From: an uncultured Chromatiaceae bacterium
Lineage (GTDB): Bacteria; Pseudomonadota; Gammaproteobacteria; Enterobacterales; Alteromonadaceae
Direction of reading: 5' to 3'
Assembly (NCBI GenBank): GCA_937978655.1
Contig: CALJUX010000073.1
Location: 6,581-70,580 of the forward strand
DNA length: 64,000 nucleotides
A program made the position numbers and the translations under genes. Numbering within the stretch: the stretch's first letter is position 1; every line of letters begins with the position of its first letter. Shown one piece after another: positions 51,313 to 60,068 of this stretch. Below the pieces are notes generated by a model, which saw nothing but the letters and a program-made list of their open reading frames with translations, did no database searches and had not been told where the DNA came from.

Positions 51313-52514
51313 AGCTGCGCCAGCCACTGCAGCATCTGTTGCTGGAGGACATGGCCAAAACGATGGCCTTGTGCCTTCGCTGTCACTAATTCCGGCGCTT
51401 TGGCGCCACAGTGCTGGTAGTGGGTTTTCAGCTGTTGAAACGCAGCACTCACTTGCGCTGGTGGCATCAAAGGGTCCTGGTCGCCGTGCAGCAATAACAG
51501 CGGTTTGGGCGCGCCGAGCGCGGCGATATCGGGCAAGTCCAGCTGCCGGTAAAGCCCCGGATGGATCAGGTAAAACGCGGTCTGGCCGCGACTGAAGTTA
51601 TTATTCGGTTCACGCAAAAACTGCAAACTGTTAAACCAGCCGACACTGACCGCCGCATCAACATCTGCCGACAAAGCCGCCAGCTGCCAGGCGCGAAATC
51701 CGCCCATTGAAAAGCCGACCGCAGCGATCCCCTTGACGCCAGGTTGCCGCGCTAAAAAAGCCGCCGCCGCTTCGTCCTCACGCGCCATCAGACCGGCAAG
51801 ACTGACGCCCTGCGCCTGTAAGTTTGCCGCCAGCTGCTGTTGTTCTGCGTATTTCAGCGGCCCGCGCGCGCCAAAGCCCGGCGCATCAGCCAGCAACACC
51901 AGATAACCTTGTGCCCGTAACTGTTCAGCAATAGCGACACCATCAAAATATTTTTGTTGCCACTGGCTGACCAGCTCAGGCTGGTCGCTGAGCCCCGGCG
52001 GTAACCATTTATCTTTGCCGATGCGAAATTCAGCGCCATGATCATGCAGCAGGATCACGGCATTGACCGCACCCTCGCGTAACTGCGCCGGCCGATACAG
52101 ATAGAGATCCAGTGGCTGCCAGAGCGGCAGCCGCCATTGTTCGATATGAGAGTCGGCGTTGGCAGCAGTTTTCATCTGAGTTGCTGCGCCAATCGAGGCA
52201 GCGTCTGCAGCAGGTAACAATAAAGCACTTTGAAACTGCGCTTTGACCTGTTGCTGCCATTGTCTGAAATCGCCCTCGCCGGTCAACCGCAAGTGGGTCT
52301 GTGAAAGCGCTAAATCAGCTGCCAGCAGCTTGGGATTTGTGACGACAGGAATGCTTGGTTTTACCGCAAGCGTATCTGGATTTGCCGCTGCAAGTTGCGG
52401 CCACAGTGTGAACAATAAACATATCAGCGACCCAATCAACAAGGAGCCGCCATCGCTGGCAGAGGCTTTATCACCGAACCGCTGCAACGACTTCAGCATA
52501 GCAACCTGCAACAT
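51282..52514 (-). CDS. Exported alpha/beta hydrolase, dienelactone-hydrolase-like
   Basis: 410 residues from ATG at 52514 with GAGGG five bases upstream; the open frame extends upstream, and another ATG lies five codons in. A hydrophobic segment LLIGSLICLLFTLWPQLAAA looks like a signal peptide or anchor. Hydrolase core: AVILLHDHGAEFRIGKDKW, LVLLADAPGFGARG, nucleophile AAVGFSMGGFRAWQLA, KPLLLLHGDQDPLMPP (Asp) and AQGHRFGH (His). Substrate unknown; the fold is like abhydrolase_7 and dienelactone hydrolases acting on sugar or ester bonds. Convergent with the nuclease, downstream of the hutD-like gene. Confidence 0.85.
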   Translation of the reverse strand: MLQVAMLKSLQRFGDKASASDGGSLLIGSLICLLFTLWPQLAAANPDTLAVKPSIPVVTNPKLLAADLALSQTHLRLTGEGDFRQWQQQVKAQFQSALLLPAADAASIGAATQMKTAANADSHIEQWRLPLWQPLDLYLYRPAQLREGAVNAVILLHDHGAEFRIGKDKWLPPGLSDQPELVSQWQQKYFDGVAIAEQLRAQGYLVLLADAPGFGARGPLKYAEQQQLAANLQAQGVSLAGLMAREDEAAAAFLARQPGVKGIAAVGFSMGGFRAWQLAALSADVDAAVSVGWFNSLQFLREPNNNFSRGQTAFYLIHPGLYRQLDLPDIAALGAPKPLLLLHGDQDPLMPPAQVSAAFQQLKTHYQHCGAKAPELVTAKAQGHRFGHVLQQQMLQWLAQLQLPATGCSN

Positions 52515-52628
52515 ACCGGCCCTCTGTGTAACGCAGAAAAGCCGAGCTTGCCAAAAACAGCGGTGCAGCACCAGCACAATTTGCCACCGATAGACATTTT
52601 GCTTCACCGATGCCAATACTTGCCGGCG

Positions 52629-53270
52629 TTACGGCATGAGCGCAATCCAGGCCGCGACTGCAGCGCAATCGCCGGTCGCGATGCAAGTGCAGCTGGCATC
52701 AGGCAAGATCAGCACATCGCCGGCCGCCAGCAAAAACTGCTGTGCCCCGCTTTGAACTTGAATTTGCTCACCTTGACTCAGCCCGTCGGCATAAATCAGC
52801 CACCAGCCGGTGGCGACCGTCTGCAAAACCTCGGATTGATTTGCCTGCAGTTGCAGCGCGCGCAGCCCACCCTGCAGGCCGGCCGACAGCATTAAATTGA
52901 TGTCACGTACCGGGCCATCCAGCAGTGTTGCTGCAGTTGACGCAGCGCCGGCAAAACCAGCCTGATGCTGCGGACTTTTCAGCTGCATGCGGTGTTGTGG
53001 CGCGCCCGCTGCAGTGACTGCCAGCTCGAGTCCTGCACCACTGCGCATGGCCAGATAGCGCTGGTAGCCGTCAAATGCGGTAAATGGGCCGGATTGCAGC
53101 ACTGTTGCGCTGCTGAAACGCCAGTGAAAATCCCGCGCCGCGACGCTCGAGCCAATCGGAGCTATCGCCAGTTGGCGGGTTTCACCGCCGGCCCATTGCG
53201 TCACCAGCTGCTCAGACGCTGGGATCAGTTGGGCGCTGACAGGTTTGCTATTGGCAGCTAAATTAGCCAC
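52629..53270 (-). CDS. HutD/Ves family cupin protein
   Basis: About 213 residues. HutD/Ves motifs: QWAGGETRQLAIAP, FHWRFSSATVLQSGPFTAFDGYQRYLAM, GPVRDINLMLS and the end DVLILPDASCTCIATGDC. The family is a bicupin linked to histidine use (hut) and, in E. coli Ves, to cold growth; its activity is not settled. The start is uncertain: a GTG at 53270 lies five bases past the yciU stop, and other GTG codons go back to 53303 within yciU. Linked to yciU as one transcript. Confidence 0.82.
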   Translation of the reverse strand: MANLAANSKPVSAQLIPASEQLVTQWAGGETRQLAIAPIGSSVAARDFHWRFSSATVLQSGPFTAFDGYQRYLAMRSGAGLELAVTAAGAPQHRMQLKSPQHQAGFAGAASTAATLLDGPVRDINLMLSAGLQGGLRALQLQANQSEVLQTVATGWWLIYADGLSQGEQIQVQSGAQQFLLAAGDVLILPDASCTCIATGDCAAVAAWIALMP

Positions 53271-53275
53271 GCCAG

Positions 53276-53602
53276 TTACTGCCCACGCCACTGGGCATGG
53301 CACAGCGCGTCGTGTTTTTCCCGGCTGAGCAAAATCCGCGCTAACACCAAGTCAGCAGCGCCATCAGTGCCGCCAAGGCCAATCAGCGCTTCGAGATGCA
53401 GCTCCGGGTCAAGCTCAGCGCCAATCAGCTCCAGCCAGTCTTCGCCGGCTGGTACTAAATCCACATAAGCCCGGCTTTCATAATGTTGCTGATACAGCGC
53501 GTAATCCTCAGCACTCAGATTTTCACTGGCCAGTTCTTCAAAAATCGCAAACGCATGGTCACAAAGTTCATCCATCGACCAGAGTTCTAAGCTGTCTGAC
53601 AT
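53276..53602 (-). CDS. yciU: DNA-mimic protein YciU (DUF440)
   Basis: 108 residues from ATG at 53602, five codons inside the open frame. The match to E. coli YciU and Haemophilus HI1450 is clear: HAFAIFEELASENLSAEDYA, AGEDWLELIGAELDPELHLEAL, and ARILLSREKHDALCHAQWRG. These strongly acidic proteins are thought to resemble double-stranded DNA and to bind a DNA-binding partner such as HU; the role in the cell is unclear. Upstream of the hutD-like gene. Confidence 0.92.
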   Translation of the reverse strand: MSDSLELWSMDELCDHAFAIFEELASENLSAEDYALYQQHYESRAYVDLVPAGEDWLELIGAELDPELHLEALIGLGGTDGAADLVLARILLSREKHDALCHAQWRGQ

Positions 53603-53639
53603 CACAAGTCCCCGCAATTATAGAGGCCCGCAGTATATC

Positions 53640-54389
53640 TCAGCGTGCCGCTGCCGTCTTGAGGGCCACGCGGGCTTTTACATAACGTTTGTTGTACCAA
53701 AGGGTTGCAGCAATGCCCAACACAGAAGGCAACACCCAGCTGGCCAGCTGCAACTCAGGGCTTAAATCCAGCACTTTACGGCCACCGAAGGCAAAAAAGG
53801 CGGTAAAGATGGCGATGCCAGAGGCCAGCATATTGCCGATATGTTCTTTTAATATCGCTGACTTTTCCACACTGGCTCTGTGGATGTACCGCAGACAACC
53901 GATGCTGCTGAATAATGCGATGGCGCCAAAGATTTGCCCCAGTACAAACTGGCGCGGCACGGCCTGCCATAAAGTCCAGATGGCGTAACCAAAGGTGATG
54001 AGCACTAATGCCTGATGCGACCAATGTCTGAGTGCAAGACGCTCCTGCCCGGCCTGCAAAGCCAGCAGCCCCTGGCGTAAATTCATCAGCGCCAGCAAAC
54101 ACAGCAACAGTAAAAACCCGGACATCAGCCGCACTCTTTCTGCAAACACCTGCGGGTCCTGGCCAACACGTAAATCTGCCGCTTTGACCACCAGCGGCGC
54201 CGATAAGACCAGCGCACACATCAAAATGCCGGCACCACAAATCAGATACATCAGCGTGCTATACCACTGGCCGCTGCGGATATGCCAGGCACTGCCTTTT
54301 TTCGCCAGCATCGGCCCCCAAAACACGCACAACGCCAGCGCGCCACAGACTACATGCAGAACTAATAAAAGCTGATGCAACATTTGCAT
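53640..54389 (-). CDS. Multi-pass membrane protein of unknown function
   Basis: 249 residues from ATG at 54389 (GGAGG seven bases upstream). Six or seven hydrophobic segments: LLLVLHVVCGALALCVFWGP, LMYLICGAGILMCALVLSAP, LMSGFLLLLCLLALMNL, ALVLITFGYAIWTLW, VLGQIFGAIALFSSIGC, MLASGIAIFTAFFAFG and ASWVLPSVLGIAATLW. HVVCGALALCVFWGPMLAKKGSAWHIRSG resembles DUF2306-type proteins but I am not sure. It is divergent from the two-component kinase gene, and an inverted repeat lies between them, so it may be its target. Confidence 0.8.
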   Translation of the reverse strand: MQMLHQLLLVLHVVCGALALCVFWGPMLAKKGSAWHIRSGQWYSTLMYLICGAGILMCALVLSAPLVVKAADLRVGQDPQVFAERVRLMSGFLLLLCLLALMNLRQGLLALQAGQERLALRHWSHQALVLITFGYAIWTLWQAVPRQFVLGQIFGAIALFSSIGCLRYIHRASVEKSAILKEHIGNMLASGIAIFTAFFAFGGRKVLDLSPELQLASWVLPSVLGIAATLWYNKRYVKARVALKTAAAR

Positions 54390-54461
54390 AAAAAAACCTC
54401 CGGACGATTTGTAAGATGAAAACAAGCGCAGCATGCGGCATTAGCGCGGGCCGGCACAGTG

Positions 54462-54493
54462 CCACAAGTCATCTTCGGCACTATGACTTCTGG
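54462..54493. promoter_or_regulatory. Inverted repeat between membrane-protein and sensor-kinase genes
   Basis: Arms CCACAAGTCAT and ATGACTTCTGG match in 10 of 11 positions around a 10-base spacer. Placed between divergent genes, it is a candidate site for the NarL-type regulator encoded at 55779-56414. A short perfect GGCAC-A-GTGCC repeat overlaps its left end (54453-54463). Confidence 0.65.
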
Positions 54494-54564
54494 CCTATTG
54501 CTGGCAGAGGCAGGCCTCGCGCATACTGCGAGATCTCTGTAGCCATGACTGGGCAAAACGATTT

Positions 54565-55782
54565 ATGACTGACTCTGCTGTTCCCCTGCCCGCCCCAACA
54601 CCAACCAGCGTGCATCCGGCGCGCTGGCTGCATAAAGAAAATCTGGCGGCAGTGCTGAGCTGGCTGGTATTTGCTTATATCCAGCAAAGCACGGCTATGC
54701 AGCTTTATGGCAACTGGCATCCGCTGAGCTTGCTGTGCGCGGCCTGTCTGGTGCTGTTTATCGGGTTGTTTTTTTATTGTCAGTCCTGTGAAGAACAAAG
54801 CCGGCCGATTCTGGCGTTAGTGTCGATGTGGGCCGCGCTGACCACCACCGCAGTGCTGGCACCAAACGGTTTTGCCGCAGGTCTTGGTGTGTTGTGGTGC
54901 TGCCTGCTGCCTTGGTTTGTGCCAGCACGCTGGTTATATCTGATGATCGTGCCGGCCTTATTGCCGGTGCTGATCATGCAGTCACTGGATGGTTTGCGGC
55001 TTGGTGAAGGCCTGATGATCCTGGTTTGTGGCACTTTTCAGTTTTTTGCCATGTTCGCGATGAGTAAAGCGCGGGAAGAAAAGCTGGCGCGGGAAGCCCT
55101 GGCCCACACGCATCAGGCGTTATTGGCCGCGCAGTCGCAACTGGCGACCCAAGCCGCTGATGCGGAACGGCTGCGTATTGCGCGGGATTTACACGACAGT
55201 CTGGGCCATCATCTGACCGCTTTAGTCATTCAGCTGCAAGTTGCCGGTTACCAAAGCAGCCAGCTGGCGACCGATGCCGCAGCACAAGCAAAAACTGCAA
55301 GCACTGCACAGCAGGCGCTGACCGGGCAGATCCAGCATTGCCATGAACTGGCAAAACAGTTGCTGCAGGAAATTCGCCATACCGTCTCGCAACTGCGCGA
55401 ACCGGCAATGCCGCAACTGGCGCTGCAGCTCAAAGCGCTGGCGCAGAACGTGCCACAGTTGCAGCTGGCCTTACAAATTCCACCCGGCTTGCCGGCCGAC
55501 CCGTTATCTACAGCGCTGCTATTTCGGGTCAGTCAGGAAGCTATCACCAACACAGTGCGCCACAGCAGCGCCAGCAGCGCTTCACTGCAGGTATGGCAAC
55601 ACCGCGACCAACTCTGCTACCGCTATCGCGACAATGGCCAGTTACCGCAATGGCCGCTGAATGAAGGCAATGGCCTGATCGGCATGCGTGAACGCATTGA
55701 ACAGGCTGGCGGGCGTTTGTTGCTGTCAAACCCGGAGCACCAGCTACAGATTGATATTGAATTGCCGGCGGTAGCGCCATGA
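54565..55782 (+). CDS. Sensor histidine kinase, NarL/DesK type
   Basis: 405 residues. About five membrane segments fill residues ~30-165 (LAAVLSWLVFAYIQ, LCAACLVLFIGLFFYC, ALTTTAVLAPNGFAAGLGVLW, WLYLMIVPALLPVLI). A short coiled linker precedes the HisKA_3 domain, RIARDLHDSLGHHLTALVIQ with His210, then the ATPase domain (LFRVSQEAITNTVRHS, GNGLIGMRERIEQAGG). Membrane-embedded sensing without a large periplasmic loop resembles DesK-like kinases that read membrane or redox state. The stop overlaps the regulator gene by four bases (ATGA). Confidence 0.94.
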   Translation: MTDSAVPLPAPTPTSVHPARWLHKENLAAVLSWLVFAYIQQSTAMQLYGNWHPLSLLCAACLVLFIGLFFYCQSCEEQSRPILALVSMWAALTTTAVLAPNGFAAGLGVLWCCLLPWFVPARWLYLMIVPALLPVLIMQSLDGLRLGEGLMILVCGTFQFFAMFAMSKAREEKLAREALAHTHQALLAAQSQLATQAADAERLRIARDLHDSLGHHLTALVIQLQVAGYQSSQLATDAAAQAKTASTAQQALTGQIQHCHELAKQLLQEIRHTVSQLREPAMPQLALQLKALAQNVPQLQLALQIPPGLPADPLSTALLFRVSQEAITNTVRHSSASSASLQVWQHRDQLCYRYRDNGQLPQWPLNEGNGLIGMRERIEQAGGRLLLSNPEHQLQIDIELPAVAP

Positions 55783-56414
55783 GCATCCGCCTGATTGTGA
55801 CTGACGACCAAACCTTGGTCCGCCAGGGCATTATCAGCTTATTGCAGTTAGACCCCGACATTAACGTGGTGGCAGAGGCCAGTGATGGCAGCGAAGTCGT
55901 CACGCTGGTGCAGCAATATCAGCCGGACTTGCTGCTGATGGATATCCGCATGCCGCAAGTTAACGGCATTGAGGCGCTGCAGTTACTGCAACAAGCCGGT
56001 CTGCGCGTACCGGTGCTGATGCTGACCACTTTTGATGACCACCAGCAAGTGTTGACCGCGATGCTGGCCGGTGCCCGCGGTTATCTGCTCAAAGATGTTG
56101 CACTTGATGTATTGCTACAGGCTATTCGCACAGTGGCTGCAGGTGGTTCCTTGTTGCAACCGGCGCTGACCGACCGTATCCTGCAGGCCCGTCAGGGTGC
56201 TGCCACGCCGCAAGATGCTGAAACATTGTCGCCGAAGGAACTGGAAGTGCTGCGATTACTGGCGGCCGGCTTTAGTAACCGCGAGATAGCCAATGCAGTG
56301 TTTAAATCTGAAGGCACAGTGAAAAATCAGGTGTCGGCCATTTTAAGTAAACTCGGCGTACGCGACAGAACTAAGGCGGTACTCAAAGCCATCGATCTTG
56401 GTTTATTGCATTAA
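55779..56414 (+). CDS. NarL/FixJ-type response regulator
   Basis: 211 residues. Receiver domain: IVTDDQTLVRQGII with Asp9/Asp10, phospho-acceptor Asp55 in LLLMDIRMPQVNG, Thr in VLMLTTFDD, and Lys in YLLKDVA. LuxR-type helix-turn-helix: LSPKELEVLRLLAAGFSNRE, AVFKSEGTVKNQVSAILSKL. Pairs with the kinase just upstream. Likely activates or represses through the inverted repeat at 54462-54493. Confidence 0.95.
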   Translation: MSIRLIVTDDQTLVRQGIISLLQLDPDINVVAEASDGSEVVTLVQQYQPDLLLMDIRMPQVNGIEALQLLQQAGLRVPVLMLTTFDDHQQVLTAMLAGARGYLLKDVALDVLLQAIRTVAAGGSLLQPALTDRILQARQGAATPQDAETLSPKELEVLRLLAAGFSNREIANAVFKSEGTVKNQVSAILSKLGVRDRTKAVLKAIDLGLLH

Positions 56415-56435
56415 CTCATTTTGGAATATTCAACC

Positions 56436-56828
56436 ATGCAACAACAACTTGCCCTCGTCAGCCTGCTCGTGCGTGACTATGCCGAAGCCATCAGTTTTTA
56501 CTGCAACAAATTAGGCTTCCGGCTGGTTGAAGACACACCACAAGGGCAAAAACGCTGGGTGGTGGTCGCACCGCAAGGCGACAGTGGCTCTGCGCTGTTA
56601 CTGGCGCGCGCCAGTGACGCGGAGCAGCAGGCGATGATTGGCCGCCAGGGCGCAGGGCGGGTCTGGTTATTTTTACAAACCGATGATTTTGAACGCGATT
56701 ATCAACGCATGACCGCCGCCGATGTGCAATTTCAGGAAGCGCCGCGTCATGAACCCTACGGTACCGTTGCGGTGTTTGCTGATCTTTATGGCAACCTGTG
56801 GGATTTAATCGAACGGAAAAATACCTGA
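56436..56828 (+). CDS. VOC (glyoxalase/bleomycin-resistance) family protein
   Basis: 130 residues from ATG at 56436. One vicinal-oxygen-chelate module pair: LALVSLLVRDYAEAISFYCN, KLGFRLVEDTPQGQKRWVVV, and FQEAPRHEPYGTVAVFADLY then GNLWDLIE. Metal-ligand Glu and His-like positions are present but the substrate is not evident. It follows the response regulator after 21 bases and may be cotranscribed. Confidence 0.88.
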   Translation: MQQQLALVSLLVRDYAEAISFYCNKLGFRLVEDTPQGQKRWVVVAPQGDSGSALLLARASDAEQQAMIGRQGAGRVWLFLQTDDFERDYQRMTAADVQFQEAPRHEPYGTVAVFADLYGNLWDLIERKNT

Positions 56829-56912
56829 TATTTTTCTGACAAATCACCTGCCTGACTTTTCCAGGTCATATTCCTGCTCCTACACTGTTGAATCCAGTAG
56901 ATGTCTATCGGT

Positions 56913-56940
56913 ACAGGCATCCAACAACAGGCATCCAACA
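56913..56940. repeat. Perfect tandem 14-bp repeat before the SRPBCC gene
   Basis: ACAGGCATCCAACA occurs twice without spacer, ending at the base before the AGGAG ribosome site of the next gene. Confidence 0.9.
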
Positions 56941-56952
56941 AGGAGTGGTGTG

Positions 56953-57438
56953 ATGGCAGAGTCTGCGCTTATTCAGGTCCGTCATTTATTTCGTCAGCCT
57001 CCAACCCAAGTATTTGACCACTGGCTGGCCGAGCACCAGGCCGGCCGCTGGATGTTTGCCACACCACAAGGCCGGATGCATCATCTGCGGCTGGAATTTA
57101 CCCCGGACCAGCAGTTTCGGGTCATCGAACCATTCAACGGCCATCATTGGGTCCATACCGCCGAATACCATCAAATGCTGCGCCCGCACCTGCTGCTGTT
57201 CAGCTGCAGCACCAGCGCAACCGCCAGCAGCACACAGCCAGGCCTCAGTGAACCGGACATGGTGCAGTTACAGTTTCAGCCTCATCCGCTTGGCTGCGAA
57301 CTGGTGTTAAGCCATCAGACCTCAGCACAATGGGCGTTGTGCCGTCAGCAATTAATTGAAGGCTGGACGCATATCTTTGCCAGCCTGATGGCCGAACTCA
57401 ACGACCTGGAGTGTCAACCCGGTGAGATCCTGAATTAA
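56953..57438 (+). CDS. SRPBCC/START-fold protein
   Basis: 161 residues from ATG at 56953, seven bases after AAGGAG. AHSA1-like layout: LFRQPPTQVFDHWLAEHQ, AGRWMFATPQGRMHHLRLEF, NGHHWVHTAEYHQMLRPHLL, and ELVLSHQTSAQWALCRQQLI, then EGWTHIFASLM. Such proteins bind hydrophobic ligands or co-chaperone Hsp90 domains; no specific function can be given. The upstream 14-base repeat lies in its 5' leader. Confidence 0.82.
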   Translation: MAESALIQVRHLFRQPPTQVFDHWLAEHQAGRWMFATPQGRMHHLRLEFTPDQQFRVIEPFNGHHWVHTAEYHQMLRPHLLLFSCSTSATASSTQPGLSEPDMVQLQFQPHPLGCELVLSHQTSAQWALCRQQLIEGWTHIFASLMAELNDLECQPGEILN

Positions 57439-57499
57439 GTGCGGCGCGCTGACCGCTTGGTTATAATCGCCGCCTTTGCCCGCCAGTTCCGGAGTTCTG

Positions 57500-58312
57500 A
57501 TGTATCGTTGCCCACTTTGCCGTGAAATATTAAGTCAGCAGAACAATGCCTGGCGCTGCGCAAATGCGCATCAGTTTGATATCGCGCGGGAAGGTTATGT
57601 CAATCTGTTACCGGTGCAACAGAAAAAATCGCTGGATCCGGGCGACAATGCAGAGATGATCCAGGCGCGGCGAGCCTTTCTCGATGCCGGTCATTACCGC
57701 TTTTTATCGGACGCCATCAGCCAACAACTCAGCACTTTGCTGCACAGCGGCGACCGGCTGCTGGATATCGGCTGTGGCGAGGGCTATTACACCAGCGCAC
57801 TGGCCGCTGTTGCCGCCGGTGTTCAGGTGCAGGGACTGGATATCTCAAAAGCGGCAGTACGGGCCGCCGCCAAACGCTATAAAGACATCAGCTGGTGTGT
57901 TGCCAGCAGCTATGCACTGCCTTTTGCCACCGGACAATTCGCTGCCCTGCTGCGGATTTACGCGCCCTCAGAACCGGCCGAAATGACCAGAGTGTTGCGC
58001 AGCGGCGGTTATCTGTTGGCCGTCAGCCCGGCACCGGAGCATTTGCTGCAGTTTAAACAGCTCGCCTATGAAACGGTCCGTTTGCATCCGGACAATATCA
58101 AAACCGAACCCGGTTTTGTGCACCTGAGCCGCCAGCGCCTGCAGGCACAGTGGCAGGCACCGGACGCCGCCAGCATGCTGCAGTTAATTGACATGATCCC
58201 ACTGGCGTACAAGCTGACTGCGCCGATGCGTACGGCGTTATGTCAGCAATTGCCGTTGATCACGCTGGATTTTTACCTGGATTTGTATCAAAAAGCGCCA
58301 GAATCCGTTTAA
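57500..58312 (+). CDS. rlmA: 23S rRNA (guanine745-N1)-methyltransferase RlmA
   Basis: 270 residues from ATG at 57500 (CCGGAG upstream). A zinc finger opens the protein (MYRCPLC, WRCANAHQFD), then YVNLLPVQQKK, GDNAEMIQARRAFLDAGHY, the SAM site LLDIGCGEGYYTSALA, and FAALLRIYAPSEPAEMTRVL. It methylates G745 in helix 35 of 23S rRNA. TATAAT at 57462-57467 may be its -10 box. Its last four bases overlap the convergent hydrolase gene. Confidence 0.94.
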   Translation: MYRCPLCREILSQQNNAWRCANAHQFDIAREGYVNLLPVQQKKSLDPGDNAEMIQARRAFLDAGHYRFLSDAISQQLSTLLHSGDRLLDIGCGEGYYTSALAAVAAGVQVQGLDISKAAVRAAAKRYKDISWCVASSYALPFATGQFAALLRIYAPSEPAEMTRVLRSGGYLLAVSPAPEHLLQFKQLAYETVRLHPDNIKTEPGFVHLSRQRLQAQWQAPDAASMLQLIDMIPLAYKLTAPMRTALCQQLPLITLDFYLDLYQKAPESV

Positions 58313-59538
58313 TTCTGGCTGGTTGTTTTCTTCAGCGGTTTTTTCTTCACCGGCTTTTTAGCCAGCTTTTTGACCGGCTTTTTACTGCTGCGTTTTACCG
58401 GTGCCGGCACGGCCTGCGCCGGCGTGTCCAGCATCTGTGCCCAAAAATAGCTGGCCAGCTCTGCCACCGCATTACTTTGTGCATTCACCAGTACCGCCAC
58501 ACCAAGACCGGTCTCGGGCGAATAGGACATATCCGTCCGGTAACCCCTGACCAGCCCGCCATGGTGATACAGCTTGTGTTTGCCAAACTGATAGATGCGC
58601 AGCCCCAGGCCGTATTGGGCCGTTGAGACATAAGGCCCGTAAGTCCGGCCTTGCAGATTGTCTGCGGTCTTCACCCGTGGCGTGTGCAGGTCGTTTAACA
58701 CTGCGGCCGACAACACTTGCGGCCGGTGCCCGAGCCGGGCGATCAGCCATTTGCCCATATCCATCGCGCTGGCATTGACACCGGCAGCCGGATTGACGCG
58801 GTAATAAGTCGGCACAACCTTGGTTTCGGCCCAGCCTTTGCGGGTGCCAATGTGTGGCATTGCGCGGTTTTTGCTGGCCAGAAAGCCGGCATACCCGACA
58901 CTGGCGGTATGCATCTGCAATGGCTTAAACACGCGTTGTTCCATCAGCTTTTCATAAGGCTGGCCGGTGGTTTTCAGCAACACGGTTTCAATCTGGCTGA
59001 ATAAGACGTTCTGATAGCCATAACAACGCCCCGGCACACACCGCGGGTTGATATTCTGAAATTTCGGCAGGATTTGGGCGGGCGTCTGACCGGCTTCGAT
59101 CAGCTCGTCGAAGGCATTATCAACCAGACCGGCATTTTGTCCCAATAAGTGTTCAACTTTAAGCTGAGCGGTCATCGCCTGGCTGCGAAACTGCAATCCC
59201 GGCACATAACGCGTGACACGGTCGTTCCAGTCAAACCGCCCTTCATGTTCAATCTGAGAAGCAAGGCCGGCGGCAAAGGTTTTTGATACTGAAGCCAGCC
59301 GGAAGATAGTATTGGCATCGACTTTGGCTTTGCTGCCCACAGAACGCACGCCATAAGCACCAACCCGCACAATCCTGTCATCTTTGACGATGACATACAC
59401 CGCACCCGGCACTTTGTTTTTTTGCATCTTTTGTTGAAATTCGCGATGAAAATCGTTGGCAAATTCATCAACCGACGGCGCAGCCAGAGCAGAAGCCGCC
59501 CAGAACCACAGGCCTGCCAGGGCAGTCATTTTCCACAT
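58309..59538 (-). CDS. Serine hydrolase, beta-lactamase class C fold, with lysine-rich tail
   Basis: 409 residues; ATG at 59538 with AGGAAA upstream. Signal peptide ends ASALAA. Catalytic motifs: FRLASVSKTFAAGL (Ser-x-x-Lys), CYGYQNVLFSQ (Tyr-x-Asn), and LYHHGGLVRGYRTDMSY in place of the KTG triad. Residues ~383-409 form a basic KKPVKK-type tail that could bind nucleic acid, lipopolysaccharide or cell wall. The family includes esterases, D-aminopeptidases and penicillin-binding proteins; whether it acts on beta-lactams cannot be told. Confidence 0.9.
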   Translation of the reverse strand: MWKMTALAGLWFWAASALAAPSVDEFANDFHREFQQKMQKNKVPGAVYVIVKDDRIVRVGAYGVRSVGSKAKVDANTIFRLASVSKTFAAGLASQIEHEGRFDWNDRVTRYVPGLQFRSQAMTAQLKVEHLLGQNAGLVDNAFDELIEAGQTPAQILPKFQNINPRCVPGRCYGYQNVLFSQIETVLLKTTGQPYEKLMEQRVFKPLQMHTASVGYAGFLASKNRAMPHIGTRKGWAETKVVPTYYRVNPAAGVNASAMDMGKWLIARLGHRPQVLSAAVLNDLHTPRVKTADNLQGRTYGPYVSTAQYGLGLRIYQFGKHKLYHHGGLVRGYRTDMSYSPETGLGVAVLVNAQSNAVAELASYFWAQMLDTPAQAVPAPVKRSSKKPVKKLAKKPVKKKPLKKTTSQN

Positions 59539-59609
59539 AGTTTGTTTCCTGTCCCGCCGTCACAGTCTGGGCAGCTCAGGCCTGCCGGAGAGCACGGTCA
59601 CTACAACAT

Positions 59610-60068
59610 TCAAGACGTTGTTGCGTCCAGTGCCTGCAACATCTGCGGGATCACTTGCTGAATTACGTGCGCTTTTTGCGCTTCACTGACCAGTTCGGGT
59701 TGCCAGTCGCCAGCAATATATGGCTGCAACGCCGGACCAATCGCATAACAAAATGCCTGATACCATTGGCCATTGGCCTGTACCCGCACCGCTTTTTTTA
59801 CATAATGACCAGAATCGATTTCTTCAAAAAAATCCAGCGCACGAATAGCTGCCGGACCAACATGCAACAACAGTTTCCCTTGCTGACTGCGACCCGGAGC
59901 TTCAGTTAATACCGGCACCGGCGCTGACAACGGGCTCTGACTTAAGCCGCGGCGCAGATGATCAGGCAGTACCGCGTCCAGAGTCTGATATTGCTCACCG
60001 GTGATAGCGGCAACCACTTCCGGAAACAGTAATAAACCATACACAAAGATATGTTCAGTTTGTTGCAT
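59610..60068 (-). CDS. Gamma-glutamylcyclotransferase-like protein
   Basis: 152 residues from ATG at 60068, with AAGGAG six bases upstream. AIG2/GGCT fold: HIFVYGLLLFPEVVAAITGE, LLLHVGPAAIRALDFFEEID, and YVKKAVRVQANGQWYQAFCY. The YGLLL strand and the acidic Glu in the FFEEID segment fit the family. Its true substrate is unknown. It overlaps the 3' end of the YgjP-like gene by 14 bases. Confidence 0.86.
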   Translation of the reverse strand: MQQTEHIFVYGLLLFPEVVAAITGEQYQTLDAVLPDHLRRGLSQSPLSAPVPVLTEAPGRSQQGKLLLHVGPAAIRALDFFEEIDSGHYVKKAVRVQANGQWYQAFCYAIGPALQPYIAGDWQPELVSEAQKAHVIQQVIPQMLQALDATTS

